Assembly: GCF_900566085.1 (NCBI RefSeq)
Contig: NZ_UPHT01000026.1
Span: 1-52,987 of the forward strand
Length of the DNA stretch: 52,987 nucleotides
Source of the DNA: Mycobacterium attenuatum
Lineage (GTDB): Bacteria > Actinomycetota > Actinomycetes > Mycobacteriales > Mycobacteriaceae
Direction: 5' to 3'
Shown here: in pieces, positions 26,073 through 34,940 of the stretch
Layout: the number at the start of each line of letters is the position of its first letter
Position numbering within the stretch: position 1 is the first letter of the stretch
Position numbers and translations under genes: made by a program
Notes under the pieces: generated by a model
What the model saw: only the letters and a program-made list of their open reading frames with translations
Database searches by the model: none
What the model was told of the DNA's origin: nothing

Positions 26073-26282
26073 ATCCACTTGGGTAGCGTTGCTTTGCAAC
26101 GTAGTTCACCGCTGACCTGCTATGCGTGGGAAGGCGTGCGGGTTACCGGGATCGCGTGTGCTCAGCCACCGGAAGGCGTCGGCGCACCTTTTCACAGCGC
26201 TGCACCAACGCCAACCACTCTGCAGTGTCGAACGGCTACTGCCCCAATCACTTAACGGTCAGCGACAACCCTAGCAGCGCCA

Positions 26283-27449
26283 CTAGATACCGTAGTCAGG
26301 CAATTCGAAGTCGTCGCGCACGCTGCCGGCCAACAGCGTGCCGAGCGGTCGGAAGTTCACCGCGCGCATCGCCACGTTGCGAAACCATAGGCCGAATCTG
26401 GTTCGCGTAACGAAGAACCCGATGAGTCTGGCTGCGCCGGCTTGCTTCCCCGTGACGAACGGGCGCAGCCGCTGCTCGTAGACGTTGAAGGCGCGCTGGT
26501 GGTCGCCCCCAGCCCGCGCGAGTTCTCCGGCCAGTACATAGGCCTCGGTGATAGCCAGGCCGGTGCCCTCGCCGCCGAGCAGCGAGATGCACCCGGCCGC
26601 ATCGCCGATCAGCAAAACCCGGTCGCGCGACCAGCTTTCCATTCGGATCTGACTCACGACATCGAAGTAGAGGTCGTCGACCTCGTCGAGCGTGGCCAGG
26701 ATCTGCGGGCATTCCCAGCCGCACTCGCTGAACTCGTTGCGCAACTGATCTTTTGGCGTCTCATCAACGCGATCGCGGGCAGCCCGGAAGATGAACACGA
26801 ACATGGTGCGGTCGCCGCGCAACGCGAAGCGACCTACCTGTCGCCCGGGGGTGTTGTAGGTAACGTAGCTGAGTTCGTCGCGGGGCCGGTAGCCGTCCAC
26901 GACCCACGCCGCAACCTTGCAGCCGAGGTAATGCTCGTAGGATTGCTCAGGGCCGAAGACCAGCCGACGCACGTTGGAGTGCAGTCCGTCAGCGCCGATG
27001 ACCAGGTCGAAATCCCTTGCGGCACTGGATTGGAAGGTCAGGCGGACGCCGTCGTCATGCTGATCGACCGTGGTGATGCTGTCGCCGAAGATCGTTTCGA
27101 CCTTGCTCTCGACGGTGGCATACATAGCGGCTGCCAGGTCGCCCCGAGGCAGGCTGATGAGATCCGCGCCGAACATCCGTCGAAAAACGGCGACGTTCAC
27201 GTCGGCTTTGATCTCTGCGCCGGGGCCGACCGAGCGTAGGCACTCAACCTGGTATCCGGCGGCACGGACCGCCTCTTCGATGCCCATCCGCTTGGCCACC
27301 TGATAGCCGACACCCCAAAAGTCGATCAGGTAGCCGCCGGTCCGGAATCGTGGCGCCTGCTCGATCACCGTGGGAGTGTGGCCGATGCGGTGCAGCCAGT
27401 GCGCGAGGGCGACTCCCGCGATGCCGGCGCCGTTGATCGCTATCCGCAT
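26283..27449 (-). CDS. FAD-dependent monooxygenase (aromatic hydroxylase type)
   Basis: 388 residues from ATG 27449. N-terminal FAD loop MRIAINGAGIAGVALAHWLH; DG fingerprint DFDLVIGADGLHSNVRRLVF; second FAD motif RVLLIGDAAGCISLLGGEGT. This is the class A hydroxylase (PHBH/TetX-like) fold. The substrate is unknown. It is divergent from the adenylate cyclase gene with 109 bp between. The ribosome site is weak. Confidence 0.9.
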   Translation of the reverse strand: MRIAINGAGIAGVALAHWLHRIGHTPTVIEQAPRFRTGGYLIDFWGVGYQVAKRMGIEEAVRAAGYQVECLRSVGPGAEIKADVNVAVFRRMFGADLISLPRGDLAAAMYATVESKVETIFGDSITTVDQHDDGVRLTFQSSAARDFDLVIGADGLHSNVRRLVFGPEQSYEHYLGCKVAAWVVDGYRPRDELSYVTYNTPGRQVGRFALRGDRTMFVFIFRAARDRVDETPKDQLRNEFSECGWECPQILATLDEVDDLYFDVVSQIRMESWSRDRVLLIGDAAGCISLLGGEGTGLAITEAYVLAGELARAGGDHQRAFNVYEQRLRPFVTGKQAGAARLIGFFVTRTRFGLWFRNVAMRAVNFRPLGTLLAGSVRDDFELPDYGI

Positions 27450-27558
27450 GCATCGATTCTGCCGCGCAGCGCGACGCGGACCACAGGCGCCCGTCGCCAC
27501 CAGCCGATTGAGGCAGTTGCCCCATGCGTTCAACGCGCCGAAGCTCAACTATGTCCCT

Positions 27559-28401
27559 ATGACAATGGTCGACGTCGCACCCGGATCCGGTTCCCCGGAT
27601 TCGCATCATCGATGGGAAAGGGTGCTTACTGAAGGGCATGCGCCGTTGGTGCGGGCGCGACGGGTGTTTCGCTACCTGCCGTCGGCGCCGCGCTGCAAGG
27701 TCTGCAACAACCCATTCGGCGGGCCGGCCGGGCGGGTCTTGGCCGCCGCGGGGTTCAGTCCGTCGCGCAAGAACCCCACCCTGTGCGGCCGGTGCTGTGA
27801 TGCGCTGCCCGCCGGCGGCGCGGAGGTCGACGTCGCGGTCCTGTTCGCCGACATCCGCGGGTCCACGGCGCTGGGCCGGCGCGGCGTCGCCACGGACTTC
27901 GCCGCGATCCTGAACCGCTTCTATGCGGCAGCCACCCAGACCCTGCTGCGCCATGATGCGGTGATCGACAAGCTCATCGGCGACGAAGTCATGGCGTTCT
28001 TCGTCCGCGGTATCAGCGGCCCGCAATACCGGCGCCGCGCGGTCCAGGCGGGGGCCGAGCTGCTCAAAGCGGTCGGTTACGGCGCCGACGGGGGACCGTG
28101 GCTGCAGTTGGGTGTGGCGGTCAATGCGGGCGTCGCATATGTGGGCAACGTCGGCGGCGCGGTGGTCGACTTCACCGCCCTGGGTGATCCGGTCAACGCC
28201 GGCGCGCGGATGCAGCAGCACGCCGGCAGTGGTGAATTGATCGTCGCTTCGGGAGTGGCTGATGAACTCACCGCAACGGCACCGCGGCGCTCGCTGAATC
28301 TGCGCGGGTACCCGCAGCCGATCGATGCTTTCGTTGTCGGGGCTGGGTACTGTTCGAATCGTGACGGCGCCGACGCGGGCGAAGCTGGCCGATGGTCGTG
28401 A
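27559..28401 (+). CDS. Class III adenylate/guanylate cyclase with N-terminal C4 zinc motif
   Basis: 280 residues from ATG 27559. A small N-terminal domain has Cys46, 49, 76 and 79 (CKVCNNPF ... LCGRC), a likely zinc or cluster site. The cyclase domain (about 90-255) shows both metal Asp positions (Asp98 in VLFADIRGST, Asp142 in GDEVMAFF) and the transition-state pair Asn213/Arg217 (GDPVNAGARM). It should make cAMP in the cytosol; nucleotide specificity is not provable here. The 3' end overlaps galT by 41 bp. Confidence 0.88.
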   Translation: MTMVDVAPGSGSPDSHHRWERVLTEGHAPLVRARRVFRYLPSAPRCKVCNNPFGGPAGRVLAAAGFSPSRKNPTLCGRCCDALPAGGAEVDVAVLFADIRGSTALGRRGVATDFAAILNRFYAAATQTLLRHDAVIDKLIGDEVMAFFVRGISGPQYRRRAVQAGAELLKAVGYGADGGPWLQLGVAVNAGVAYVGNVGGAVVDFTALGDPVNAGARMQQHAGSGELIVASGVADELTATAPRRSLNLRGYPQPIDAFVVGAGYCSNRDGADAGEAGRWS

Positions 28402-29431
28402 CATCTTGTTTTTCGCCTTGCCGGGTCACCGCGCGGAGCCGGTGCCCGATCGCCGGCCGCTGCCGCCGCGCGACGGTCAGCACTCGCAGTTGCGTTTCGA
28501 CCGGTCAACCGGGCAGTGGGTGATCATCGCGGCATTGCGCCAAGACCGCACCTACAAGCCGCCGCCCGATGAGTGCCCGCTGTGTCCGGGACCGACGGGG
28601 CTGACCAGCGAGGTGCCGGCCAGCGACTACGACGTCGTGGTCTTCGAGAACCGGTTCCCCAGCCTGTCCGGCGCCGGCGGGCTGTCACCGGCCGGCACCC
28701 CCTTCACCTCGGCGCCGGGCCATGGCCGCTGCGAGGTGATCTGCTTCTCGGCCAACCACACCGGGTCGTTCGCCGGCCTGGAGCCGCCGCATGCCCGCCT
28801 TGTCGTCGAGGCGTGGCGGCATCGCACCGCCGACCTTCTCGCTCAGCCGGGCATCGAGCAGGTGTTCTGCTTCGAGAACCGCGGCGAGGAGATCGGCGTG
28901 ACGCTGACCCATCCGCACGGTCAGATTTACGGCTACCCGTATCCGACCCCGCGGACGGCGATCATGCTGCATCAGGCACGCGAACATCGAAATCGTCACG
29001 GCACCAACCTCTTTAGTGACCTGCTGGACCGTGAGGTGGCCGACAGCAGTCGTGTTATCGCCTGCAACGAGCTCTTTACGGCGTTCGTGCCGTTCGCCGC
29101 GCGGTGGCCGGTGGAGGTGCATATCTACCCGAATCGGTTGGTGTCCAACCTCATCGAACTCGACGCCGCCGAACTGGACGGGTTCACACAGCTCTATCTC
29201 GATGTGCTGCGGCGCTTTGACCGCATGTATTCCAGCCCGCTGCCATACATTTCGGCACTGCATCAATACAGCGACACGCAGCCGGAGGGCTACTTTCACG
29301 TCGAGTTGATGTCAATCCGCCGCAGCGCTACCGCGCTGAAATACCTCGCGGGCTCCGAGTCGGCCATGGACGCCTTCATCAGCGACGTGACGCCGGAAAG
29401 CGTGGCCGAGCGGCTGCGAGATCTGGCGTGA
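28361..29431 (+). CDS. galT: Galactose-1-phosphate uridylyltransferase
   Basis: 356 residues from GTG 28361 ([20 protein letters not shown]); an ATG at 28325 is the alternative. Converts galactose 1-phosphate and UDP-glucose to UDP-galactose and glucose 1-phosphate (Leloir pathway). Zinc cysteines in DECPLCPG; active-site HPHGQ in [16 protein letters not shown]-terminal [11 protein letters not shown]. In M. tuberculosis H37Rv the gene is annotated as two pieces (galTa, galTb); here it is one intact frame. Its end overlaps galK by GTGA, and its start overlaps the cyclase gene. Confidence 0.93.
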   Translation: MTAPTRAKLADGRDILFFALPGHRAEPVPDRRPLPPRDGQHSQLRFDRSTGQWVIIAALRQDRTYKPPPDECPLCPGPTGLTSEVPASDYDVVVFENRFPSLSGAGGLSPAGTPFTSAPGHGRCEVICFSANHTGSFAGLEPPHARLVVEAWRHRTADLLAQPGIEQVFCFENRGEEIGVTLTHPHGQIYGYPYPTPRTAIMLHQAREHRNRHGTNLFSDLLDREVADSSRVIACNELFTAFVPFAARWPVEVHIYPNRLVSNLIELDAAELDGFTQLYLDVLRRFDRMYSSPLPYISALHQYSDTQPEGYFHVELMSIRRSATALKYLAGSESAMDAFISDVTPESVAERLRDLA

Positions 29432-30510
29432 CGGTCCGCTACGCCGCGCCGGGGCGGATCAACCTGATCGGCGAGCACACCGACTACAACCTCGGCTGGG
29501 CGTTGCCGATCGCGCTGCCGCAGCGCACGATGGCGACGTTCACACCCGACGGCAGCGACGCGGTCACGGTGCGCAGCGACCGCATGGACGCGCCGGTGTG
29601 CATACCGCTGGACACCGTGCCCGGCGGGGTCAGCGGCTGGGCCGGCTATGTCGCCGGGGTGATATGGGCGCTGCGCGCCGCCGGCCGCCCGGTGCCCGGC
29701 GGCGCGATGTCGATCACCAGCGATGTCCAGATCGGCTCCGGGCTGTCGTCGTCGGCGGCATTGGAATGCGCGGTGCTGGGCGCGATCCTGTCCGCCGCGG
29801 ATATCCGCATCGACCGGATCGAGCAGGCCAGGCTGGCTCAGCGCGCCGAGAACGAATACGTAGGCGCCCCAACGGGTTTGCTGGACCAGTTGGCGGCATT
29901 GTTTGGGGCACCGTCGACGGCGCTGCTGATCGACTTCCGCGACCTCTCCGTGCGGCCGGTGCCGTTCGACCCCGCCGCTCGGGGAGTCGCGCTGCTGCTG
30001 ATCGACTCCCGGGCCCGGCACCGGCACGCCGGCGGCGAATACGCTCAGCGGCGCGCATCGTGTGAGCGGGCAGCCGCGGCTTTGGGCGTTGCGTCGTTGC
30101 GCGACGTCGACGATGTCTCATCGCTGGCCGTGATCGGTGACCCGGTCGATGCCCGGCGCGCCCGACATGTGCTCACCGAGAACCAGCGGGTGCTGGATTT
30201 TGTTGCCACGCTTCGTGATTCGAATTTTTCCGAGGCCGGTCGCATCCTCACCGCTTCGCACGCGTCCATGCGCGACGACTTCGCCATCACCACCGACCAC
30301 CTCGATGTGATCGCCGACACCGCGGTGCGCAGCGGAGCGCTGGGCGCTCGGATGACCGGCGGCGGTTTCGGCGGCTGTGTCATCGCCCTGGTGCCTGATG
30401 ACCGGGTAGCGGCCGTCGGGCAGGCGGTGCGAAATGCGGCGCGCGACGCCGGCTACCAACTGCCGCTGGTCAGCCGGACCCATGCCGGGGCGGGGGCGGG
30501 CCCTGGTTGA
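29428..30510 (+). CDS. galK: Galactokinase
   Basis: 360-residue GHMP kinase that phosphorylates galactose with ATP, the first step of the Leloir pathway. Galactokinase signature [17 protein letters not shown] loop [11 protein letters not shown], and C-terminal [16 protein letters not shown]. The GTG start overlaps the galT stop (GTGA), so translation is coupled. Length agrees with M. tuberculosis GalK (about 363). Confidence 0.95.
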   Translation: MTVRYAAPGRINLIGEHTDYNLGWALPIALPQRTMATFTPDGSDAVTVRSDRMDAPVCIPLDTVPGGVSGWAGYVAGVIWALRAAGRPVPGGAMSITSDVQIGSGLSSSAALECAVLGAILSAADIRIDRIEQARLAQRAENEYVGAPTGLLDQLAALFGAPSTALLIDFRDLSVRPVPFDPAARGVALLLIDSRARHRHAGGEYAQRRASCERAAAALGVASLRDVDDVSSLAVIGDPVDARRARHVLTENQRVLDFVATLRDSNFSEAGRILTASHASMRDDFAITTDHLDVIADTAVRSGALGARMTGGGFGGCVIALVPDDRVAAVGQAVRNAARDAGYQLPLVSRTHAGAGAGPG

Positions 30511-30659
30511 GGCCTTTCGACGGAGATGCGCCGGTTCTGTGCCAGAGCAACCGATTTTCGAAATTGCGGGGATTTGTCAAAGTTCAGGACAATTTCGCCG
30601 CCGAACATTAGTGTTGACGGGCATCGTACGCCGGGAAGGTGCGCGGACGGGAGCGGTAG

Positions 30660-32870
30660 ATGAATTTCTCGGTGTTGCCGCCCGAGATCAATTCGGGTCG
30701 GATCTTTACCGGTGTGGGCTCGGCTCCGATGCTGGCCGCGGCCGCGGCCTGGGATGAGTTGGCCAACGACCTTGGCTCGGCGGCGACCTCGTTCTCGTCG
30801 CTGACCTCGGGGCTGGCCGGCGGAGCGTGGCAGGGCGCGGCGTCTGCGGCGATGGCAGACGCTGCTGCACTGTATTCGGGAATGCTGCATCAGGCCGCGG
30901 TCCGCGCCGTCGGAGCAGCCGGTTGCGCCAAGTCCGTGGCCGGGGCGTTTGAGGCGGCGCAGGCGGCCACGGTGCACCCATTGCTGGTGGCGGCTAACCG
31001 GTCTGCGCTGGCGTCAGCGATCAAGTTGAATCTGTTCGGCTTCAACGCCCCGGCGATCGCAGCTCTCGAGAGCGAGTACTTGGAGATGTGGGCACAGAAT
31101 GCGGCCGTGATGACGGGCTATTACAGCGCGGCGTCGGCGGCGGTCGCGCAGCTGACGCCGTGGCAACCGGGGCTGCAAAACTTGGCGGGGCTCAACAGCT
31201 TGGCCGGTCTCAATCTGGGCATCGGAAACATCGGCAGCGGCAACATAGGCAACGGCAACACCGGCGATTTCAACTTGGGCAGCGGAAACCAAGGCAATGC
31301 AAACATCGGCGGCGGCAACCATCGAACTCTCGGTTCCGACAACGGTTTTGGAAATCTGGGCTTCGGCAACAGGGGCTCTCTCAACTTCGGCAGCGGTAAC
31401 AACGGCGACGGGAACATCGGGCTCGGCAACGGGCACTCCCTCACCACCGGCCGGGGCAACCTCGGTGTCGGCAACGACGGCAACGACAACATCGGAGTTG
31501 GCAATTACGGTGCCTATAACCGCGGCCTTGCGAATGGCGGTCAAAATAATTTCGGAGTGAGCAACGCGGGCTCCGACAACATCGGCTTCGGCAATCGTGG
31601 CAACCACAACATCGGCATCGGCCTATACGGGGACAACCAGATTGGCATTGGCGGGCTGAACTCCAACACCAGTGGTTGGAACGTCGGTTTGGGCAACGAC
31701 GGGACCGGAAACTGGGGATTCGGCAACACCGGCACCGGCAACATCGGCTTCGGCAATACCGGCATAGGCAATATCGGCATCGGGCTCACCGGCCACGGCC
31801 AGATTGGCATAAATCCCGCGCTGAACTCGGGTAGTGGAAACATTGGCTTCGGTAACTCTGGCGTCGACAATATCGGTATTTTCAACACCGGCAGTCACAA
31901 CACCGGCTTGTTCAACACCGGCAACGGAAGCTGGGGTGCCCTCAACGCGGGCGATGTGGATACCGGCATCGGCAACACCGGTAATACCAACACTGGCTGG
32001 CTGAATTCCGGCGATAACAACACCGGTGTATTGAACCCCGGCTATCAGAATGTGGGCTTGGGGAACCCGGGCCCCGGCAACGTGGGCCATTTTAATACGG
32101 GACAATTCAACGTAGGTGCATCCAACGCGGGTAACTTAAACGTTGGCTATTTCAACGCCGGATTGCTCAATGCCGGCATTGCCAACTCGGGCGACGTCAA
32201 CGCCGGTTGGGCCAATTCAGGCGGGACCCCGCAGGGGGGTGGCAGCACCGGCTTCGGCAACTCGGGTGAGTTAAACACGGGTTTCTGGAACTCTGGTATC
32301 GCCAACACTGGGTGGTCGAACTCGGGTGACATCAACACCGGTTTTTCGAACGCCGGCAATATCACCACGGGCATTGGCAACACGGCCAGTCACACCGGCA
32401 ACTCGGGCTACGGGAATATTGGCACGAATAATTCGGGCTTCTTCAACACAGGCATATTCAACTCCGGTGTCGCCAGCTCTCGCCTGCAGAGCGGCTCCTT
32501 CGATAACAGCGGCTTTTTCAACGCCAGCAGCGGTGGCAATGCAGCAGGCTTTTTAAACATCGGCGACGGCGCCTACCAAGTTGGTGTGTTGAACCTAGGG
32601 AGCGGCAATCCGCAGGTGGGCGTGTTGAACTTTGGCAGCGGCAATACCGTGATCGGTTTCTTCAACAGCGGCACCGGCTACGGCTTGGTGGGCTTCGCCA
32701 ACGGGGGCGACGGCGTTCTCAACCAAGGCTTCTTCAATTTTGGCGGCCAATCCAATGCAGGGTTCGCTAACAGCGGCACAGCTAGTTCGGGCCTCTGGAA
32801 CACGGGCAGTATGAGCTCGGGCGCTTTCAACAAGGGCGTTGGCCAGTCAGGTTTTTTCGGCGCGGTGTGA
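30660..32870 (+). CDS. PPE family protein, PPE-MPTR subfamily
   Basis: 736 residues. N-terminal PPE domain (about 1-175) [20 protein letters not shown] with the usual helix [20 protein letters not shown]. From about residue 184 to the end there are pentapeptide-like NxGxGN repeats (major polymorphic tandem repeats), for example [20 protein letters not shown]. Such proteins are exported by ESX-5 to the cell envelope; the role of this one is unknown. No PE partner gene lies upstream. It overlaps the next small gene by GTGA. Confidence 0.93.
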   Translation: MNFSVLPPEINSGRIFTGVGSAPMLAAAAAWDELANDLGSAATSFSSLTSGLAGGAWQGAASAAMADAAALYSGMLHQAAVRAVGAAGCAKSVAGAFEAAQAATVHPLLVAANRSALASAIKLNLFGFNAPAIAALESEYLEMWAQNAAVMTGYYSAASAAVAQLTPWQPGLQNLAGLNSLAGLNLGIGNIGSGNIGNGNTGDFNLGSGNQGNANIGGGNHRTLGSDNGFGNLGFGNRGSLNFGSGNNGDGNIGLGNGHSLTTGRGNLGVGNDGNDNIGVGNYGAYNRGLANGGQNNFGVSNAGSDNIGFGNRGNHNIGIGLYGDNQIGIGGLNSNTSGWNVGLGNDGTGNWGFGNTGTGNIGFGNTGIGNIGIGLTGHGQIGINPALNSGSGNIGFGNSGVDNIGIFNTGSHNTGLFNTGNGSWGALNAGDVDTGIGNTGNTNTGWLNSGDNNTGVLNPGYQNVGLGNPGPGNVGHFNTGQFNVGASNAGNLNVGYFNAGLLNAGIANSGDVNAGWANSGGTPQGGGSTGFGNSGELNTGFWNSGIANTGWSNSGDINTGFSNAGNITTGIGNTASHTGNSGYGNIGTNNSGFFNTGIFNSGVASSRLQSGSFDNSGFFNASSGGNAAGFLNIGDGAYQVGVLNLGSGNPQVGVLNFGSGNTVIGFFNSGTGYGLVGFANGGDGVLNQGFFNFGGQSNAGFANSGTASSGLWNTGSMSSGAFNKGVGQSGFFGAV

Positions 32871-33166
32871 CTGACACCACGATGGCAATGGACCTCCCGG
32901 TGATTGCAGCACCGCTTCGACATACGGACGCTCGGCCGTCTTGGCCGATCCACCGGGCGCCGTATTCAGCGTGTGAGCACGACGATGCCGAGTTTCCGGA
33001 CGGCGCCACCTATGAAGTGCGCACCGGCGGCGTGCTCAAGGTGCTCAGCGGCAACGATATTCATCTCTACAGTCCGTCGTACTGGCAGGAAGTCGCGATT
33101 GACATCGGCCCGCCCGACCAACGCGACGAAGGCCCGGGAACTGGACGACGACGGCGATTGCAGTGA
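32867..33166 (+). CDS. Hypothetical protein translationally coupled to the PPE gene
   Basis: 99 residues from a GTG that overlaps the PPE stop (GTGTGA). No family recognised. The central part ([20 protein letters not shown]) reads like a small beta-structured domain, and the last 15 residues are Arg-rich and may be read-through of a lost stop. The overlap is the best argument that it is real. Confidence 0.45.
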   Translation: MTDTTMAMDLPVIAAPLRHTDARPSWPIHRAPYSACEHDDAEFPDGATYEVRTGGVLKVLSGNDIHLYSPSYWQEVAIDIGPPDQRDEGPGTGRRRRLQ

Positions 33167-33408
33167 ATGCCGCGAGATGCCTCGACCCAGCCGCGACCGA
33201 ACCGCCGTCTCGTTAAAGGCGGCGGTGTAGGCCTTAAAGGGACTTTTGGGCAACCAAGCTGGTGGCCTACTGCCCTTCCGCAGGCGCGCTGGATGAGCGG
33301 ACGATTGAACCTGGGCAAAAAAAGATGACATGTTGGCAGGACCCCCTCGGCTCAGACGCTCGTTATATGGGCGTCAGAGAAATTTTTTAGGAACTCGAGG
33401 AGGTCCCG
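33167..33408. other. Region upstream of the IS110-type transposase
   Basis: 242 bp without a convincing gene. In IS110 elements the long non-coding 5' end encodes the bridge RNA that guides target choice. A bRNA could lie here, but the element boundary could not be placed by eye. Confidence 0.3.
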
Positions 33409-34445
33409 ATGACAATCGTAGGCGGGTTGGACGTGCATCGGCAGCAGATCACCTTCGATTACCTGGATAACGACGGGTTGGTGCACTGGGGTCAGACCCG
33501 GCCGGCGACACGGAAAACGTTGCGGGGTTGGCTGGCTGAGCATTGCCCGGATGGGGATGGCGAGTTCGTGCTCGAGGGCTGCACGGGGTGGCGGTATGTC
33601 AGCGAGGAGCTGGCGGCGGTCGGTCTGGGGGTGCATTTGGGGGATCTGGCCGAGATCGCGGCGTTGCGGGGGCCGAAGAAGCGCGCGAAGACCGACCTCG
33701 CTGATGCGCGGCTGGTGCGCACGCTGCAGTTGGCGGGCGGGTTCCCGAAGTCGTGGGTCCCGCCCGCGCATGTAGTGGAGATCCGCACGCTGGGCCGGTT
33801 GTACTGCGCGTTGATGGAGGAGCGGCGGGGCTGGCAGCAGCGGATCCACGCCCACTTGTTGCATCAGGGTCGTCCACCGGTGAAGGCGTTGTTATCCGAA
33901 GCGGGCCGCGAGGCGCTCGCGGGCGCGCAGTTGTCGGCGGCCGGGCGCCAGTGTGTGGACACCGCATTACGGCGCATCGAAGAACTGACTATCGAGATCG
34001 ATCCGCTGCGAATGCAATTGGAGAGTTTCGCGCGCCGCCAGCCGAGGTGTCGGGCGCTGCAGGCCCATTACGGCATCGGCTGGTTGTGCGCGGCGATCAT
34101 GTGGGCCGGGGATGGTGATGCGCGCCGGTTTTCCAGCTCGGATCAGCTGGTGCGCTTCGCCAGGCTCGATGTCACCGTCTACTCCTCGGACCGTAAACGC
34201 GAACCGGGGCACCTGTCGCGCCAAGGCTCGCCCGAGTTGCGGTGGGCAGCGGTTGAAGCGGCCAAGTGCGCGGTTCGGCGCAGTTCTCCTGATTACGCCG
34301 ATTACCACACGCTGGCGGCCAAACATGACGGTCACAACCGTATGAACCCGACCCTGGCCGTCGAGCACAGATCTTGCGCCGCTGTTATCACACGCCGCGT
34401 GACACACTCTCCTCGGCAGTACAGGAGGAATCTCACATGACTTGA
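33409..34445 (+). mobile_element. IS110-family insertion sequence, transposase frameshifted
   Basis: DEDD-type transposase: VGGLDVHRQQITFDYL (first Asp), EGCTGWRYV (Glu), KRAKTDLADARLVRTL (two Asp), and C-terminal transposase_20 part HYGIGWLCAAIMWAGDGDAR with LSRQGSPELRWAAVEAAKCA. The frame from ATG 33409 keeps IS110 sequence to about 34360 (GHNRMNPTLAVEH). The expected ending, KILRRCYHTPRDTL, is then found one frame over, and the stop of that frame is at 34443-34445. A single-base deletion near 34366 explains it: the restored frame is exactly 346 codons. No inverted terminal repeats are seen, as usual for IS110. The copy is probably inactive. Confidence 0.82.
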
Positions 34446-34661
34446 GTCACAACATTTTCGCCTCGTCGACCCGGGTGTCAGCATGCGGCGAACCCTCGCC
34501 GGCGTCAAGGTCGTCCGTCCTCGCTGCGCTTGCGGGCGCTCCACCTTGACCCCGATTGCGGTCCACCGCCGCTAGCACGGGTGACGATCAGGCCAACAAC
34601 GCAAGAAATGACCGTACGGACTCACCTTTACGGGGTCCTCAACACAGATAAGGGGACGTTG

Positions 34662-34928
34662 ATGAGGGCAAATGTCGGAGACTGGCTGGTGATCAAGGGC
34701 GCCACGATCGATCGACCGGACCAGCGCGGGCTGATCACCGAAGTGCACTCAGCCGATGGTTCACCGCCGTATGTCGTGCGATGGCTCGACACCGATCACG
34801 TGTCGACGGTGGTTCCCGGTCCGGACGCCGTCGTGGTCACCGCAGTCGAGCAGCGGGCGGCCGACGAGCGCGCCCGGAATCGGTTCGGGGCAATACAGTC
34901 GGCGATTCTGCACGCTAAGCGCACGTAG
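34662..34928 (+). CDS. DUF1918 protein, Rv0569 homologue
   Basis: 88 residues from ATG 34662 behind AGGGGA, starting MRANVGDWLVIKGATIDRPD and including DGSPPYVVRWLDTDHVSTVV. The length equals that of M. tuberculosis Rv0569, a DosR-regulon member of unknown function with a small beta-barrel fold. It precedes nrdZ by 12 bp, as in M. tuberculosis. The segment before it (34446-34661) is non-coding. I found no full DosR palindrome there, only half-sites (GGTCC near 34633). Confidence 0.93.
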   Translation: MRANVGDWLVIKGATIDRPDQRGLITEVHSADGSPPYVVRWLDTDHVSTVVPGPDAVVVTAVEQRAADERARNRFGAIQSAILHAKRT

Positions 34929-34940
34929 GCAGTATGGGCA

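Noticed and set aside
24546..26099. 517-codon open frame antisense to cyp135B1
   Set aside because: Gln/Arg/His-rich composition of a GC-rich shadow frame; the sense frame is a complete P450 with all motifs.
31200..32870. Regular repeats suggesting a CRISPR array
   Set aside because: They are degenerate in-frame NxGxGN codon repeats of a PPE-MPTR protein, without unique spacers.
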